DNA of 64,000 bases from Planctomycetota bacterium (GTDB taxonomy: Bacteria > Planctomycetota > JAJSAM01 > JAJVHW01). Positions 1 through 7,415 of the stretch are shown piece by piece. The stretch is taken from positions 1-64,000 of the forward strand of contig JAIOPE010000034.1 of NCBI GenBank assembly GCA_021414065.1, written 5' to 3'. Below the pieces are notes generated by a model that did no database searches, was not told the origin of the DNA, and saw nothing but the letters and a program-made list of their open reading frames with translations. Within the stretch, counting starts at the first letter, position 1; every line of letters starts with the position of its first letter. The translations under genes and the position numbers were made by a program.

Positions 1-2
1 CC

Positions 3-128
3 CTCTGTCCCAGGGCTTCGACCCGCACCGTCTCCGGCACGAGCCGCCTGGTAGCTACCGAGTCGAACCGTCAATTCCTCGGACAGGACTCTCACCTGCT
101 GGATGTGGACACCCTCGTGGCGCACTGA
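3..128 (+). CDS. possible 3' end of a gene cut by the window edge
   Basis: One forward frame is open from the first complete codon to TGA at 126-128, giving 41 residues that end in the peptide SHLLDVDTLVAH. No start codon or family signature can be seen, and the codons are mixed in GC3. It may be the tail of a gene lying to the left, or chance. Its stop codon coincides with the start of a 16-bp sequence that recurs at the edge of the inverted repeat near 60.5 kb, so an insertion or recombination at this point is also possible. Confidence 0.2.
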   Translation, partial: LCPRASTRTVSGTSRLVATESNRQFLGQDSHLLDVDTLVAH

Positions 129-141
129 ATGATCCGGGTTA
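126..141 (+). repeat. 16-bp copy of the inverted-repeat arm found near 60.5 kb
   Basis: The 16 bases TGAATGATCCGGGTTA are identical to 60487-60502, the outer end of the right arm of the interrupted inverted repeat at 60263-60503. No second arm is visible in this window near the copy. It lies just upstream of the ribosome binding site of the small secreted-protein gene. It may be the end of a related repeat element. Confidence 0.5.
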
Positions 142-154
142 CGGGGAGGCTCGG

Positions 155-568
155 ATGCAGGTTCGTCACGTCCACGGATGGATGCGGTTCGTAGCGGCGG
201 GTGTGGTGCTCACGGCAGGGGTTCTCGCCGTGACTGGTGTGTTCCCGAACGCCGAGAAGGCGTCGGCGCAGATTGGTCCCGGGAGGTACTGGCTGATCCA
301 GCCCGGGGTGCAGGGTCACGGCGGGTTCGCGTGTTGCAATGCAGACAGGACCGTCGAGTACTGGGCGTATGTGGACGGCACATACACGTTTGCCAGCCCG
401 TCGAACGGATCGAACAACCGCTGGCGTCTCGACGCGGAGTACATCGCGAGCGGTACGTACTCGAGCTTTCAGGCGTTCGAGGACGCGGTCTGTGCGATGG
501 GCGAGTTCCAGGGCAAGACGCTCCTCTTCCAAGACCACAGCGTGACCGAGAACGTGATCGAGAACTGA
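155..568 (+). CDS. small secreted protein, unknown function
   Basis: A 137-residue protein. A GGGGAGG ribosome binding site five bases upstream supports this ATG; Met10 is a possible alternative. The N-terminus is Sec-signal-like: basic residues, a hydrophobic stretch at about 12-30, then A-S-A followed by Gln at 36-39 as a cleavage site. The mature part is about 99 residues and contains a CC pair plus one further Cys. It is rich in Tyr, Trp and Ser, which suggests a small beta-rich extracytoplasmic domain. I do not recognise a family. Its codons are less GC-biased than most genes here. Confidence 0.7.
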   Translation: MQVRHVHGWMRFVAAGVVLTAGVLAVTGVFPNAEKASAQIGPGRYWLIQPGVQGHGGFACCNADRTVEYWAYVDGTYTFASPSNGSNNRWRLDAEYIASGTYSSFQAFEDAVCAMGEFQGKTLLFQDHSVTENVIEN

Positions 569-870
569 CCCGCCAAGCCGCGCTTCCGGCGCCGCCGGAG
601 CCCGGATTCGAGCCTGGATTCCCAAGATCCACGGATTCCGCCGATTCGTTGGCGGGCTGCGGATCTGGATGTCGTTTTCACCCACAGAGACACAGACTCC
701 CGGCCGCTGCGGCGCGGGGTAGGTCTCCGGACGAGCCGAGCGCGTGGGAAGCGCGCTTGGCCGCCGGAGCCACCCCGCCCGGGCTCACGGAACGGCAGCT
801 CCGACGACCACTCAGGGAAGGGTGGATGCGGGGTGGCCGGGAGTCTCGGGAGCGGAAGGGGCGCGCCGCG
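569..870. other. intergenic region
   Basis: About 300 bp between convergent genes (155-568 forward, 871-1323 reverse). Apart from the short hairpin at 582-601, I see no coding frame with convincing codon use, no RNA gene and no repeat. Confidence 0.5.
582..601 (+). terminator. possible hairpin terminator
   Basis: The stem TCCGGC (585-590), loop GCC and stem GCCGGA (594-599) lie 17 bases after the stop of the small secreted-protein gene. No T-tract follows, so it is a weak candidate for an intrinsic terminator or simply a stable 3' end. Confidence 0.3.
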
Positions 871-1323
871 TCAGAGCAGCATCTGCGCGACGTCGGCGAA
901 CAGCGGGTGCAACGCCCGCGGCAGTTCGCGATCCACGGCGACCCAGCGATACCGGAAGACGAGTCCGTCTTCCTCCGGCGAGCCGTGCGCGACGTGCGAC
1001 CAGGCGTCGGGCAGTTCCGAATCGGGACGGATCAGCACGAGGTGCCAATGGTGCATCTCGTCTGGACCGTCCTCATGGGGACCGGCGCCGATACGACGGA
1101 TCCATGTCCCGATGACGGACACCGGCGTGGCGGACGCGATCCCCGACTCCTCGTGAAGCTCGCGAAGCGCGGCTTCGACGACGCCTTCGCCGGCCTCCAT
1201 CGTGCCCTTCGGGATCTGTGTGCCGGCGAGCGGATGGTCGAAGACGAGCAGTTCGCGTCGTCCGGCGAAATCGCGGACGACGCACGCCACGGCCTTGTGG
1301 ACGATCCGCTCCGCGCTGCTCAC
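871..1323 (-). CDS. Nudix hydrolase
   Basis: A 150-residue Nudix-fold hydrolase, expected to cleave a nucleoside diphosphate linked to another group. The full Nudix box G-x5-E-x7-R-E-x-x-E-E-x-G is present, from the GTMEAGE segment through RELHEESGI. The start is GTG at 1321-1323. The preceding residues (HPLAGTQIPKGTM) are typical of the strand leading into the box. The length fits a single-domain member, and the substrate cannot be inferred. A near-identical copy of the first ~19 codons occurs at 3395-3463, next to the 3-hydroxybutyryl-CoA dehydrogenase gene. Confidence 0.85.
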   Translation of the reverse strand: MSSAERIVHKAVACVVRDFAGRRELLVFDHPLAGTQIPKGTMEAGEGVVEAALRELHEESGIASATPVSVIGTWIRRIGAGPHEDGPDEMHHWHLVLIRPDSELPDAWSHVAHGSPEEDGLVFRYRWVAVDRELPRALHPLFADVAQMLL

Positions 1324-1505
1324 GGCGCGGATACTAGTCCGGAAGATCCACGAGGGCTCGCGCTTGGGCGACGCCCGTCGTCCCCGGCTGGCCGTCCGCT
1401 GCGCTGGGACCCGTGCGGAGCTTCACGAAGCCGACGTTGCGGCGCGCAGCGCGGACGCACGACTGGCAGGCAGGCAGGGCGAGCACCAACGTCAGTCGCC
1501 GCGCA

Positions 1506-2924
1506 TCACTCGAGGTCCTTCGTCATCGAGAGTTGGGTGATCTCGATCGTGGGTTGGCCGTTCCAGCGCACGAATCCCGCCCTGCTTCCACGAGGGACTT
1601 CCGGACCACTAACTCTGAAGTAGTAGCGGTGCCCGACGATGAGCCACTCCGACGGTGCGCGCCCTTCGGCGTCCAACTCCACGGCGTCGGTGTAGGTCTG
1701 TATCCCATCGTCGGTCGAGAGGTCGCTTGCGAGGAAGTCCGCGTGTAGGAGTGGCTTCCCAGCCAGCAGGAGACGCAGCCGATCGCCCATGGGCGCCGCG
1801 TCCAGGACCACATCGACGGCGTCCCGGCTGGCATCTACAACGCCAACCATCGATCGGTGAAGACGGCTGCCTCGGGCGAACACGTGCATGGTCACCGGAC
1901 CACTCGCCGGAACCGGAATGGAGTACCGACCGTCAGCATCCGTCATTACGCGCTGAGAGAAGGTGACGATCGAACGTCCACCGGTATCGCCCCGGATGCC
2001 CACCGCACAGTTGCCGAACCGTTCCACGGTTCGCAGCGGATGCCTGCCGTCGCGAACCTCCTGGACGCGTGCCCAGACATACGCACCGGCAGCCGGGGCG
2101 CCGTCTGCCGACGTGACGCGTCCTGTGATCCGGAGCGCCTTTCCCAGCGAAACTGTGATCCACGCGGGGTCGGGCTCGCCTGCGCTGACCTGCACCTCGA
2201 CGACCGACGGAGCGAACCCGTCCGCCGCTGCGTGGACAAGCAGACCGGCCGTCATCGGTGCGTCGAACTCAAAGGCCCCGTCGTCGTCGGTCGCGACCGG
2301 GTCAGTACGAGCGATCCCGTACGCGCCAGCGACGCCGTCCATCCACGTGAGCGTGGCGGGCGTCACTGGAGTGTTCGGTGGACCGCCGGCCGTCCGGGTC
2401 GATACCCTCGCTCCAATGACCGGCTGAACACCGCCTTCGGTCGTCACGACGCGTCCGCGCACGTGGCCCATGCGGTAGAGCCAAACGGTGCCGGTCGCCG
2501 AGACGTCAGAAGGCCGGATCTCGCGTGGCAGCCAACTCCCAGACACGCGTCGAAGGCTCGTCCACATCAGCGGCAAGGCGCACGCACCATCCGCACCGAC
2601 GTCGATCTGGAGTGGCGCCTCCGAGGACGAGACGATGCACATCAGCGTCGACCCACACGCCGCGGCGCCACCGCCAAGCAGGTCGCGGAATTCCACTCGC
2701 TTCGCAGCAGGCTGGGACTCAATCGCGGGCGTCGGGAGCGAAGCACGCTCCGTAACGCTGGGCGATCGCGGCGCGGACGGCGTCGGCGCATCCAAGCTCG
2801 CCGCGATTGGCGCCGCAGCCCCGCCCGCGACGGTCGGCGGACGCTTCGCTCCGTCTCCCGCGCAGGTCGCCCACGCAGCGATCCCGGCGAACGCCGCACA
2901 GACGAGAACCGCTCGCCACCGCAT
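1506..2924 (-). CDS. secreted carboxypeptidase-regulatory-like domain protein
   Basis: A large extracytoplasmic protein of about 472 residues. From the ATG at 2922-2924 the N-terminus reads MRWRAVLVCAAFAGIAAWAT, a good signal peptide or anchor. The frame stays open to 3095, so a longer form with an Arg-rich leader cannot be excluded. The body contains repeated beta-sandwich units: GRVVTTEGGVQPVIGARV, then a V-A-T-D-D-D-G-A-F-E-F turn, then GRVTSADGAPAAGAYVWARV with a T-D-A-D-G-R-Y motif. These are typical of CarboxypepD_reg/CNA-B-like folds in surface proteins. No enzymatic motif is visible. The role is probably adhesive or structural; this is inferred. Confidence 0.65.
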   Translation of the reverse strand: MRWRAVLVCAAFAGIAAWATCAGDGAKRPPTVAGGAAAPIAASLDAPTPSAPRSPSVTERASLPTPAIESQPAAKRVEFRDLLGGGAAACGSTLMCIVSSSEAPLQIDVGADGACALPLMWTSLRRVSGSWLPREIRPSDVSATGTVWLYRMGHVRGRVVTTEGGVQPVIGARVSTRTAGGPPNTPVTPATLTWMDGVAGAYGIARTDPVATDDDGAFEFDAPMTAGLLVHAAADGFAPSVVEVQVSAGEPDPAWITVSLGKALRITGRVTSADGAPAAGAYVWARVQEVRDGRHPLRTVERFGNCAVGIRGDTGGRSIVTFSQRVMTDADGRYSIPVPASGPVTMHVFARGSRLHRSMVGVVDASRDAVDVVLDAAPMGDRLRLLLAGKPLLHADFLASDLSTDDGIQTYTDAVELDAEGRAPSEWLIVGHRYYFRVSGPEVPRGSRAGFVRWNGQPTIEITQLSMTKDLE

Positions 2925-3394
2925 CGCTCGAGAACGCCGCGCGCGGTCCACGAGATCGCCGGGAGCGTCGCCGTCACGGCGATTCCTCGGGATCGCGTCG
3001 GAGTCATCAGTCTTGATGCTGGTCCTCCTCCTGATGCCCCCGCGCTGCCACCGAACGCTGGCCGTGCCGACTGCTACCCGGAGCACCGAACACATCCACC
3101 GTACGCCCTCCCGGCGAGCGTGTGAACCGCAATCTCAAGCCAGGCACTCAGAGGGTGTCGCGAGATCAACGCGGGCCCGGTCACGCGGGTTGCTGGGCGC
3201 CTGGCGGAGCGATCCGAGGCCCGGATTCGCAGCGAGATCACTGCGCCACGACTGCCGGGCGTCGGCAACCCGCGCGCCGGCTTCGCCGTTTCGTCGTGCG
3301 GGCCGTCTCCCGCGTTGGTCGGCCGCGGCGACTCGCCTGAGTCGACCTGCGGCGTCCAACGACTGGTCGCCATCGCCTGCGTCCACCGTCGCAA
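2925..3394. other. intergenic region
   Basis: About 470 bp between the start of the secreted beta-sandwich protein and the truncated Nudix copy. Part could belong to a longer N-terminus of the former (open to 3095). Otherwise I see no convincing gene or structured repeat. Confidence 0.4.
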
Positions 3395-3463
3395 TCACGG
3401 TCCCCCGGAATCGCGGACGACGCGCGCAACGGCCTTGTGGACGATCCGCTCCGCGCTGCTCAC
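3395..3463 (-). pseudogene. truncated duplicate of the Nudix gene 5' end
   Basis: A leftward reading frame starts at GTG (3461-3463) and encodes VSSAERIVHKAVARVVRDSG, then two residues and a stop at 3395-3397. The first 18 codons match the N-terminus of the Nudix hydrolase at 871-1323 except for one substitution (Arg for Cys). The nucleotide match continues a few bases upstream of the start and ends abruptly at codon 18-19. It carries no Nudix box, so it is non-functional as an enzyme. It looks like the scar of a partial duplication or of a deleted second copy. Confidence 0.75.
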
Positions 3464-3487
3464 GGAGCGGATCGTAGCGGCTTCGAC

Positions 3488-4345
3488 TTACGCCGAGTAG
3501 TCGTAGAACCCGCGGCCCGACTTCTTGCCGAGCAGGCCGGCCGCGACCATGCGGCGGAGCAGCGGGCACGCGCGGTACTTGTCGTCGCCGAGGCCCTGGT
3601 GCAGCACGTCGAGGATCGCGACGCACACGTCGAGGCCGATGAAGTCGGCGAGCGTGAGCGGGCCCATCGGGTGGTTGCAGCCGAGCTTCATCACCTCGTC
3701 GATGTCCTTCGCCGTCGCCACGCCCTCCATGAGCGCGAACGCGGCCTCGTTGATCATCGGCATGAGGATGCGGTTCGCGACGAAGCCCGGGTAGTCGTTC
3801 GCCGGGACGGGCACCTTGCCGAGGGTCTTCGACATCTCGACGATCGCGTTCGTGGTCGCGTCGGAGGTCAGGTGGCCGCGGATGATCTCGATGAGCTTCA
3901 TGATCGGCACGGGGTTCATGAAGTGCATGCCGATCACCTGCGGCGCGCGCTTCGTCGTGGCGCCGATCACGGTGATCGAGATCGACGAGGTGTTCGACGC
4001 GAGGATCGTGTGCGGCGGGCAGACCGCGTCGAGCTTCTGGAAGATCGCGCGCTTCACCTCGAGGCTCTCGAACGCCGCCTCGACGACCAGGTCGCGGTCG
4101 TCCATCGACGCAAGGTCGGTCGTGGTCTTGATCCGCGCGCGGATGTCGGCCTCAGCCGCGGCCGGGTCCTTGCCGCCCTTCTCCGCCATCTTGCGCACCG
4201 AGGCGACGACCTTCGAGACCGCCTTGTCGAGCGCCGCCTGGGCGACGTCGCAGAGCACGACGTCGAAGCCCGACGCCGCGAACACCTGCGCGATCCCGTT
4301 GCCCATCGTTCCCGCGCCGATCACGCCGACCTTGTGGATGCTCAT
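3488..4345 (-). CDS. hbd: 3-hydroxybutyryl-CoA dehydrogenase
   Basis: This NAD(P)-dependent enzyme (285 residues) interconverts acetoacetyl-CoA and 3-hydroxybutyryl-CoA. The Rossmann motif GAGTMG is at residues 10-15. All four family active-site positions are visible with the right spacing: Ser120 in SNTSS, His141 in HFMNP, Glu153 and Asn191 in PGFVANR. The C-terminal helical domain ends in the usual K-K-S-G-R-G-F-Y-D-Y. It is full length for the short single-function family. A thiolase gene at 6063-7244 on the same strand supplies the preceding reaction, which suggests acetoacetyl-CoA or short-chain fatty acid metabolism. The two are separated by an ATPase gene. Confidence 0.95.
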   Translation of the reverse strand: MSIHKVGVIGAGTMGNGIAQVFAASGFDVVLCDVAQAALDKAVSKVVASVRKMAEKGGKDPAAAEADIRARIKTTTDLASMDDRDLVVEAAFESLEVKRAIFQKLDAVCPPHTILASNTSSISITVIGATTKRAPQVIGMHFMNPVPIMKLIEIIRGHLTSDATTNAIVEMSKTLGKVPVPANDYPGFVANRILMPMINEAAFALMEGVATAKDIDEVMKLGCNHPMGPLTLADFIGLDVCVAILDVLHQGLGDDKYRACPLLRRMVAAGLLGKKSGRGFYDYSA

Positions 4346-4486
4346 CGTCGTCCTCCGCTCTTCGTTGCCGTGGTTGAAGCGACGAGTATCCCCGAGGGCC
4401 GCGGGGCACAGCGTCCAGAAACGGAGCGAGGCGGCGGCGCGCGTGATGCAGGTCGCACGACGCTGCGATCGCTGGAGCCAACCGCC

Positions 4487-5698
4487 TCACACGCCCCACC
4501 AGGGCCGGACCGCGATCCCGCGTGCGTCGTATCCGGCGGTCCCGCCGTGGATGACGACGCCCGCCGCGTGGTCGTTTCCCGGGAGGTCGAGCCACCGCCG
4601 CAGCGGCACGGCCCAGTCGCTCGCGACGGTCTCGCCGGACTTCACCTCGACGGCGATCCGCCGGTCGCCGAGATCCACGATCAGATCGACCTCGTGCCCC
4701 TGCGTGTCGCGCCAGTGGAACAGACGCGGCTTCTCGCGCCGGTTCTCGAGCGCCTTGATCACTTCCGCCGCGACGAAGCTCTCGAAGATCGCGCCGCGGA
4801 GCGGGTGCCGCTCCAGCGTGGCGGCGTCGCGGATGCCGAGCAGCGAGCACACCAGCCCCGTGTCGAGGAAGTGCAGCTTGTGCCGTTTGCGCAAGGTCTT
4901 GCCGAAGTTGGAGTGGAACGCGGGGAGCTGGGTGACGAGCGACGACACTTCCAGTGCCGAGAGCCACGCGGCGGCCGTCGGATGCGTGACCCCCGCGTCG
5001 CCGGCGAGGTCCGAGAGGTTCACCTCCTGCGCAGTCCTCGACGCGGCGGCCATGAGGAATCGCTGGAACGCGCGAAGATCACCGATCTTCAGGACCTCGC
5101 GGACGTCGCGCTCCACGTAGGTGCCGATGTAGTCCGCGTTCCAAGTCGCCGGGTCGGCACCCTTCGCACACACGCGCGGGAAGAACCCCCGCCAGACGGC
5201 GCCCCACGGTACCGAACCCGAAACGCGCGGACGGCGCGCCCGCGGCGCGAACATCGACCTCGCCGCGCGCGCCCGCCAGCCCTCGATCTCCGCGAGGGAG
5301 AGCGGAAGCAGGCGCACGAGCGCCGTGCGCCCGGCGAGCGTCTGCGACACGCCCCGCATCAGGAGCAGGTTCTGCGACGACGTCAGGATGAACCGCCCCG
5401 GGCGGTCGTCGTCGTCCACGATGCCCTGAATGAACGAGAGCAGGTCCGGCGCACGGTGGACCTCGTCGAGGATCGCGCCCTTCGAGAGTCGCCGGAGGAA
5501 GCCGCGCGGGTCCGACAGGGCCTCCTCGCGCACGGCGGGATCCTCGAGCGTGACGTAGGTGTGCCGAGGGAACGTCGTCCGAGCGAGCGTCGTCTTTCCG
5601 GACTGCCGCGGTCCGTAGAGCGTGACGACCGGCATGCTCGCGGCCGCACGTCGAAGGTCGCCGGCGACATGTCGCTTCAGATCGTGTCGCTTCGACAT
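4487..5698 (-). CDS. AAA ATPase with C-terminal DUF4143 domain
   Basis: A 403-residue protein of the AAA_14/DUF4143 family. The Walker A motif GPRQSGKT is at 29-36, followed by a Walker B-like A-I-L-D-E-V-H and sensor S-S-Q-N. The C-terminal half has a winged-helix-like segment. It also has a PD-(D/E)xK-like signature: Asp338 in HEVDLI, then Glu351 and Lys353 in VEVKSG. The ATG at 5696-5698 is preferred to a GTG at 5726-5728 because the latter lies beside the palindrome. The biological role of this family is poorly defined; these genes behave as mobile, scattered ATPases. It interrupts an otherwise coherent metabolic gene group. Confidence 0.85.
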   Translation of the reverse strand: MSKRHDLKRHVAGDLRRAAASMPVVTLYGPRQSGKTTLARTTFPRHTYVTLEDPAVREEALSDPRGFLRRLSKGAILDEVHRAPDLLSFIQGIVDDDDRPGRFILTSSQNLLLMRGVSQTLAGRTALVRLLPLSLAEIEGWRARAARSMFAPRARRPRVSGSVPWGAVWRGFFPRVCAKGADPATWNADYIGTYVERDVREVLKIGDLRAFQRFLMAAASRTAQEVNLSDLAGDAGVTHPTAAAWLSALEVSSLVTQLPAFHSNFGKTLRKRHKLHFLDTGLVCSLLGIRDAATLERHPLRGAIFESFVAAEVIKALENRREKPRLFHWRDTQGHEVDLIVDLGDRRIAVEVKSGETVASDWAVPLRRWLDLPGNDHAAGVVIHGGTAGYDARGIAVRPWWGV

Positions 5699-5730
5699 GA
5701 ACCGCAAGCTATCAGGCTCGCGGAACACTC

Positions 5731-5755
5731 AAACTGTAAATCGGATTTACAGTTT
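5731..5755. promoter_or_regulatory. perfect palindrome upstream of the AAA/DUF4143 gene (operator-like)
   Basis: A perfect inverted repeat with 12-bp half-sites (AAACTGTAAATC and its complement) around one central base. It is strikingly AT-rich in this GC-rich window. It lies 33 bases upstream of the ATPase ATG and just past the end of the small membrane-protein gene. A symmetric AT-rich site here is best read as an operator or a protein-binding site overlapping the ATPase promoter. As a transcript it would also form a short hairpin. Confidence 0.7.
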
Positions 5756-5763
5756 GATGGTCC

Positions 5764-6060
5764 TCAGTGCGGCGTGGTCGTCCCTGTCGACGTCACCGTC
5801 CGCCCCATCGGCACGCGGACCTTGCCGAAGATCGCGAGCAGCGTGAACAGCACGCCGCCGAGCGTCCCCAGGGTCACATGGACCCAGGTCATCCACGTGA
5901 AGTCCGCCACGCCGGTCGCGACCCAAGCCGCCCAGACGACCAGACCCGGCGGGCCGATGATCCAGCACGCCACGCGGATCCAGCCGTGTGCCTCGAAGTC
6001 CATGGTCTTCGAGGTGACCGTGGTGGTGCGGAGATGCGGTTCGCCCGCCGGGATCGGCAT
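5764..6060 (-). CDS. small integral membrane protein
   Basis: A 98-residue protein with two predicted membrane helices: about 28-49 (RVACWIIGPPGLVVWAAWVA) and about 58-79. It has polar Thr-rich ends. Its ATG (6058-6060) is two bases beyond the thiolase stop, so it is almost certainly co-transcribed with thiolase. I do not recognise the family. A role in the same acyl-CoA pathway is only suggested by position. Confidence 0.7.
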   Translation of the reverse strand: MPIPAGEPHLRTTTVTSKTMDFEAHGWIRVACWIIGPPGLVVWAAWVATGVADFTWMTWVHVTLGTLGGVLFTLLAIFGKVRVPMGRTVTSTGTTTPH

Positions 6061-6062
6061 CG

Positions 6063-7244
6063 TCACATGCGCTCGACGCTCATCGCGACCGCGTTGCCGC
6101 CGCCGAGACAAAGGCCCGCGACGCCGCGCTTTCCGCCGGTGTCTTCGAGGGCGGAGAGGAGCGTGCAGAGGATGCGGGCGCCGGACGCGCCGATCGGGTG
6201 GCCGAGCGCGGTCGCTCCGCCCCAGATGTTCGTGCTGGCGGCGTCCACGCCGAGTTCGCGGCCGACGGCGAGCGACGCGACGCAGAAGGGCTCGTTCAAC
6301 TCGTAGAGGTCGAACGACGACGCGTCGGTGCCCGTCTTCTGCCACAGCTTCTTCACCGCGACGACCGGGGCCATCATCACCCACTCCGGAGCCATGCCGC
6401 CCGTGGCGTAGCCGGTGATCCGCGCGATCGGCTTGCGTCCGAGGGCCTTCGCCTTCTCGGCCGAGCAGACGACAACCGCCGCGCCGCCGTCGCTGATCTG
6501 CGAGGCGTTCGCGGCCGTCACCGAGCCCGTCGGATCGAATGCGGGACGCAGTTTCGCCAGGCTCGCGGCCGTGGTGTCACCGCGCACGCCTTCATCGGCC
6601 GCGACCTTCGTGACGTTGCCCTTCTTGTCCTTGATCTCGACGACGGCCATCTCGCGATTGAACTTCCCGCCGGCCTGCGCGGCGGCGGCGCGACGGTGGC
6701 TCTCGGCGGCGAAGGCGTCCTGCGCCTCACGGGAAATCTCGTACTTCTTGGCGACGAGTTCCGCCGTCATGCCCATGTGGAAGTCCTTGTAAACGTCCCA
6801 CAGGCCGTCCGCGATCATCAGGTCCACGAGTTGACCGTGGCCGAGGCGCAGGCCGTCGCGCGCCTTCGGGATCGAGTACGGCGCGTTCGTCATCGACTCG
6901 AACCCGCCCGCGACGACGAGTTCGGCGTCGCCCGCCTTGATCGCCTGCGCAGCGAGCATCACGGACTTGAGTCCCGAGCCGCACACCTTGTTCACGGTGT
7001 AGGAGCCGATCTCGTCGGGGATGCCCGCGCCACGCGCAGCCTGGCGCGCAGGGTTCTGGCCGAGGCCCGCCTGGAGCACGTTGCCCAGGATCACTTCGTC
7101 CACGACCGAGCCCGAGAGGTCCGCGCGACGCATCGCTTCGGCAATCGCGATGGAGCCGAGCGCGGGCGCCTTGAACGAGGCGAGACCGCCCTGGAAGCGG
7201 CCGATCGGGGTGCGCGCGTACGAGAGGATGACGACGTCGGTCAT
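6063..7244 (-). CDS. atoB: acetyl-CoA acetyltransferase (thiolase)
   Basis: A 393-residue thiolase that condenses two acetyl-CoA to acetoacetyl-CoA or runs in reverse. The acylation Cys88 is in VCGSGLKSV, the active-site His349 in GGATALGHPIGASG, and the second Cys379 in CLGGGNAVA. The N-E-x-F loop at 317-320 reads NEPF where most members have NEAF. The start is the ATG at 7242-7244, preceded by AGGAG; an upstream in-frame extension lacks support. It heads the leftward group with the small membrane protein and, past the ATPase, 3-hydroxybutyryl-CoA dehydrogenase. The atoB/phaA assignment is by family, not by a specific pathway. Confidence 0.93.
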   Translation of the reverse strand: MTDVVILSYARTPIGRFQGGLASFKAPALGSIAIAEAMRRADLSGSVVDEVILGNVLQAGLGQNPARQAARGAGIPDEIGSYTVNKVCGSGLKSVMLAAQAIKAGDAELVVAGGFESMTNAPYSIPKARDGLRLGHGQLVDLMIADGLWDVYKDFHMGMTAELVAKKYEISREAQDAFAAESHRRAAAAQAGGKFNREMAVVEIKDKKGNVTKVAADEGVRGDTTAASLAKLRPAFDPTGSVTAANASQISDGGAAVVVCSAEKAKALGRKPIARITGYATGGMAPEWVMMAPVVAVKKLWQKTGTDASSFDLYELNEPFCVASLAVGRELGVDAASTNIWGGATALGHPIGASGARILCTLLSALEDTGGKRGVAGLCLGGGNAVAMSVERM

Positions 7245-7415
7245 GGGATGCTCCTGAGGGGGAAGTTCGGGGCCATGGTGCCGGGCGCCAGCCATGCTAC
7301 CGGGCGCCCGGAGGTTGCCCGACGGAACCAGGCGCGGCGACGACTTGAGTCACGCGGTCGTCCGTCGGCGCAATCCTGCCGAAGAGCGGCCGCGGTCCCT
7401 CGTACCCTGCGGCCC

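Noticed and set aside
3437-6418. Long forward open frame opposite the dehydrogenase and ATPase
   Set aside because: It is opposite two genes with clear motifs and has a composition of pure antisense shadow.
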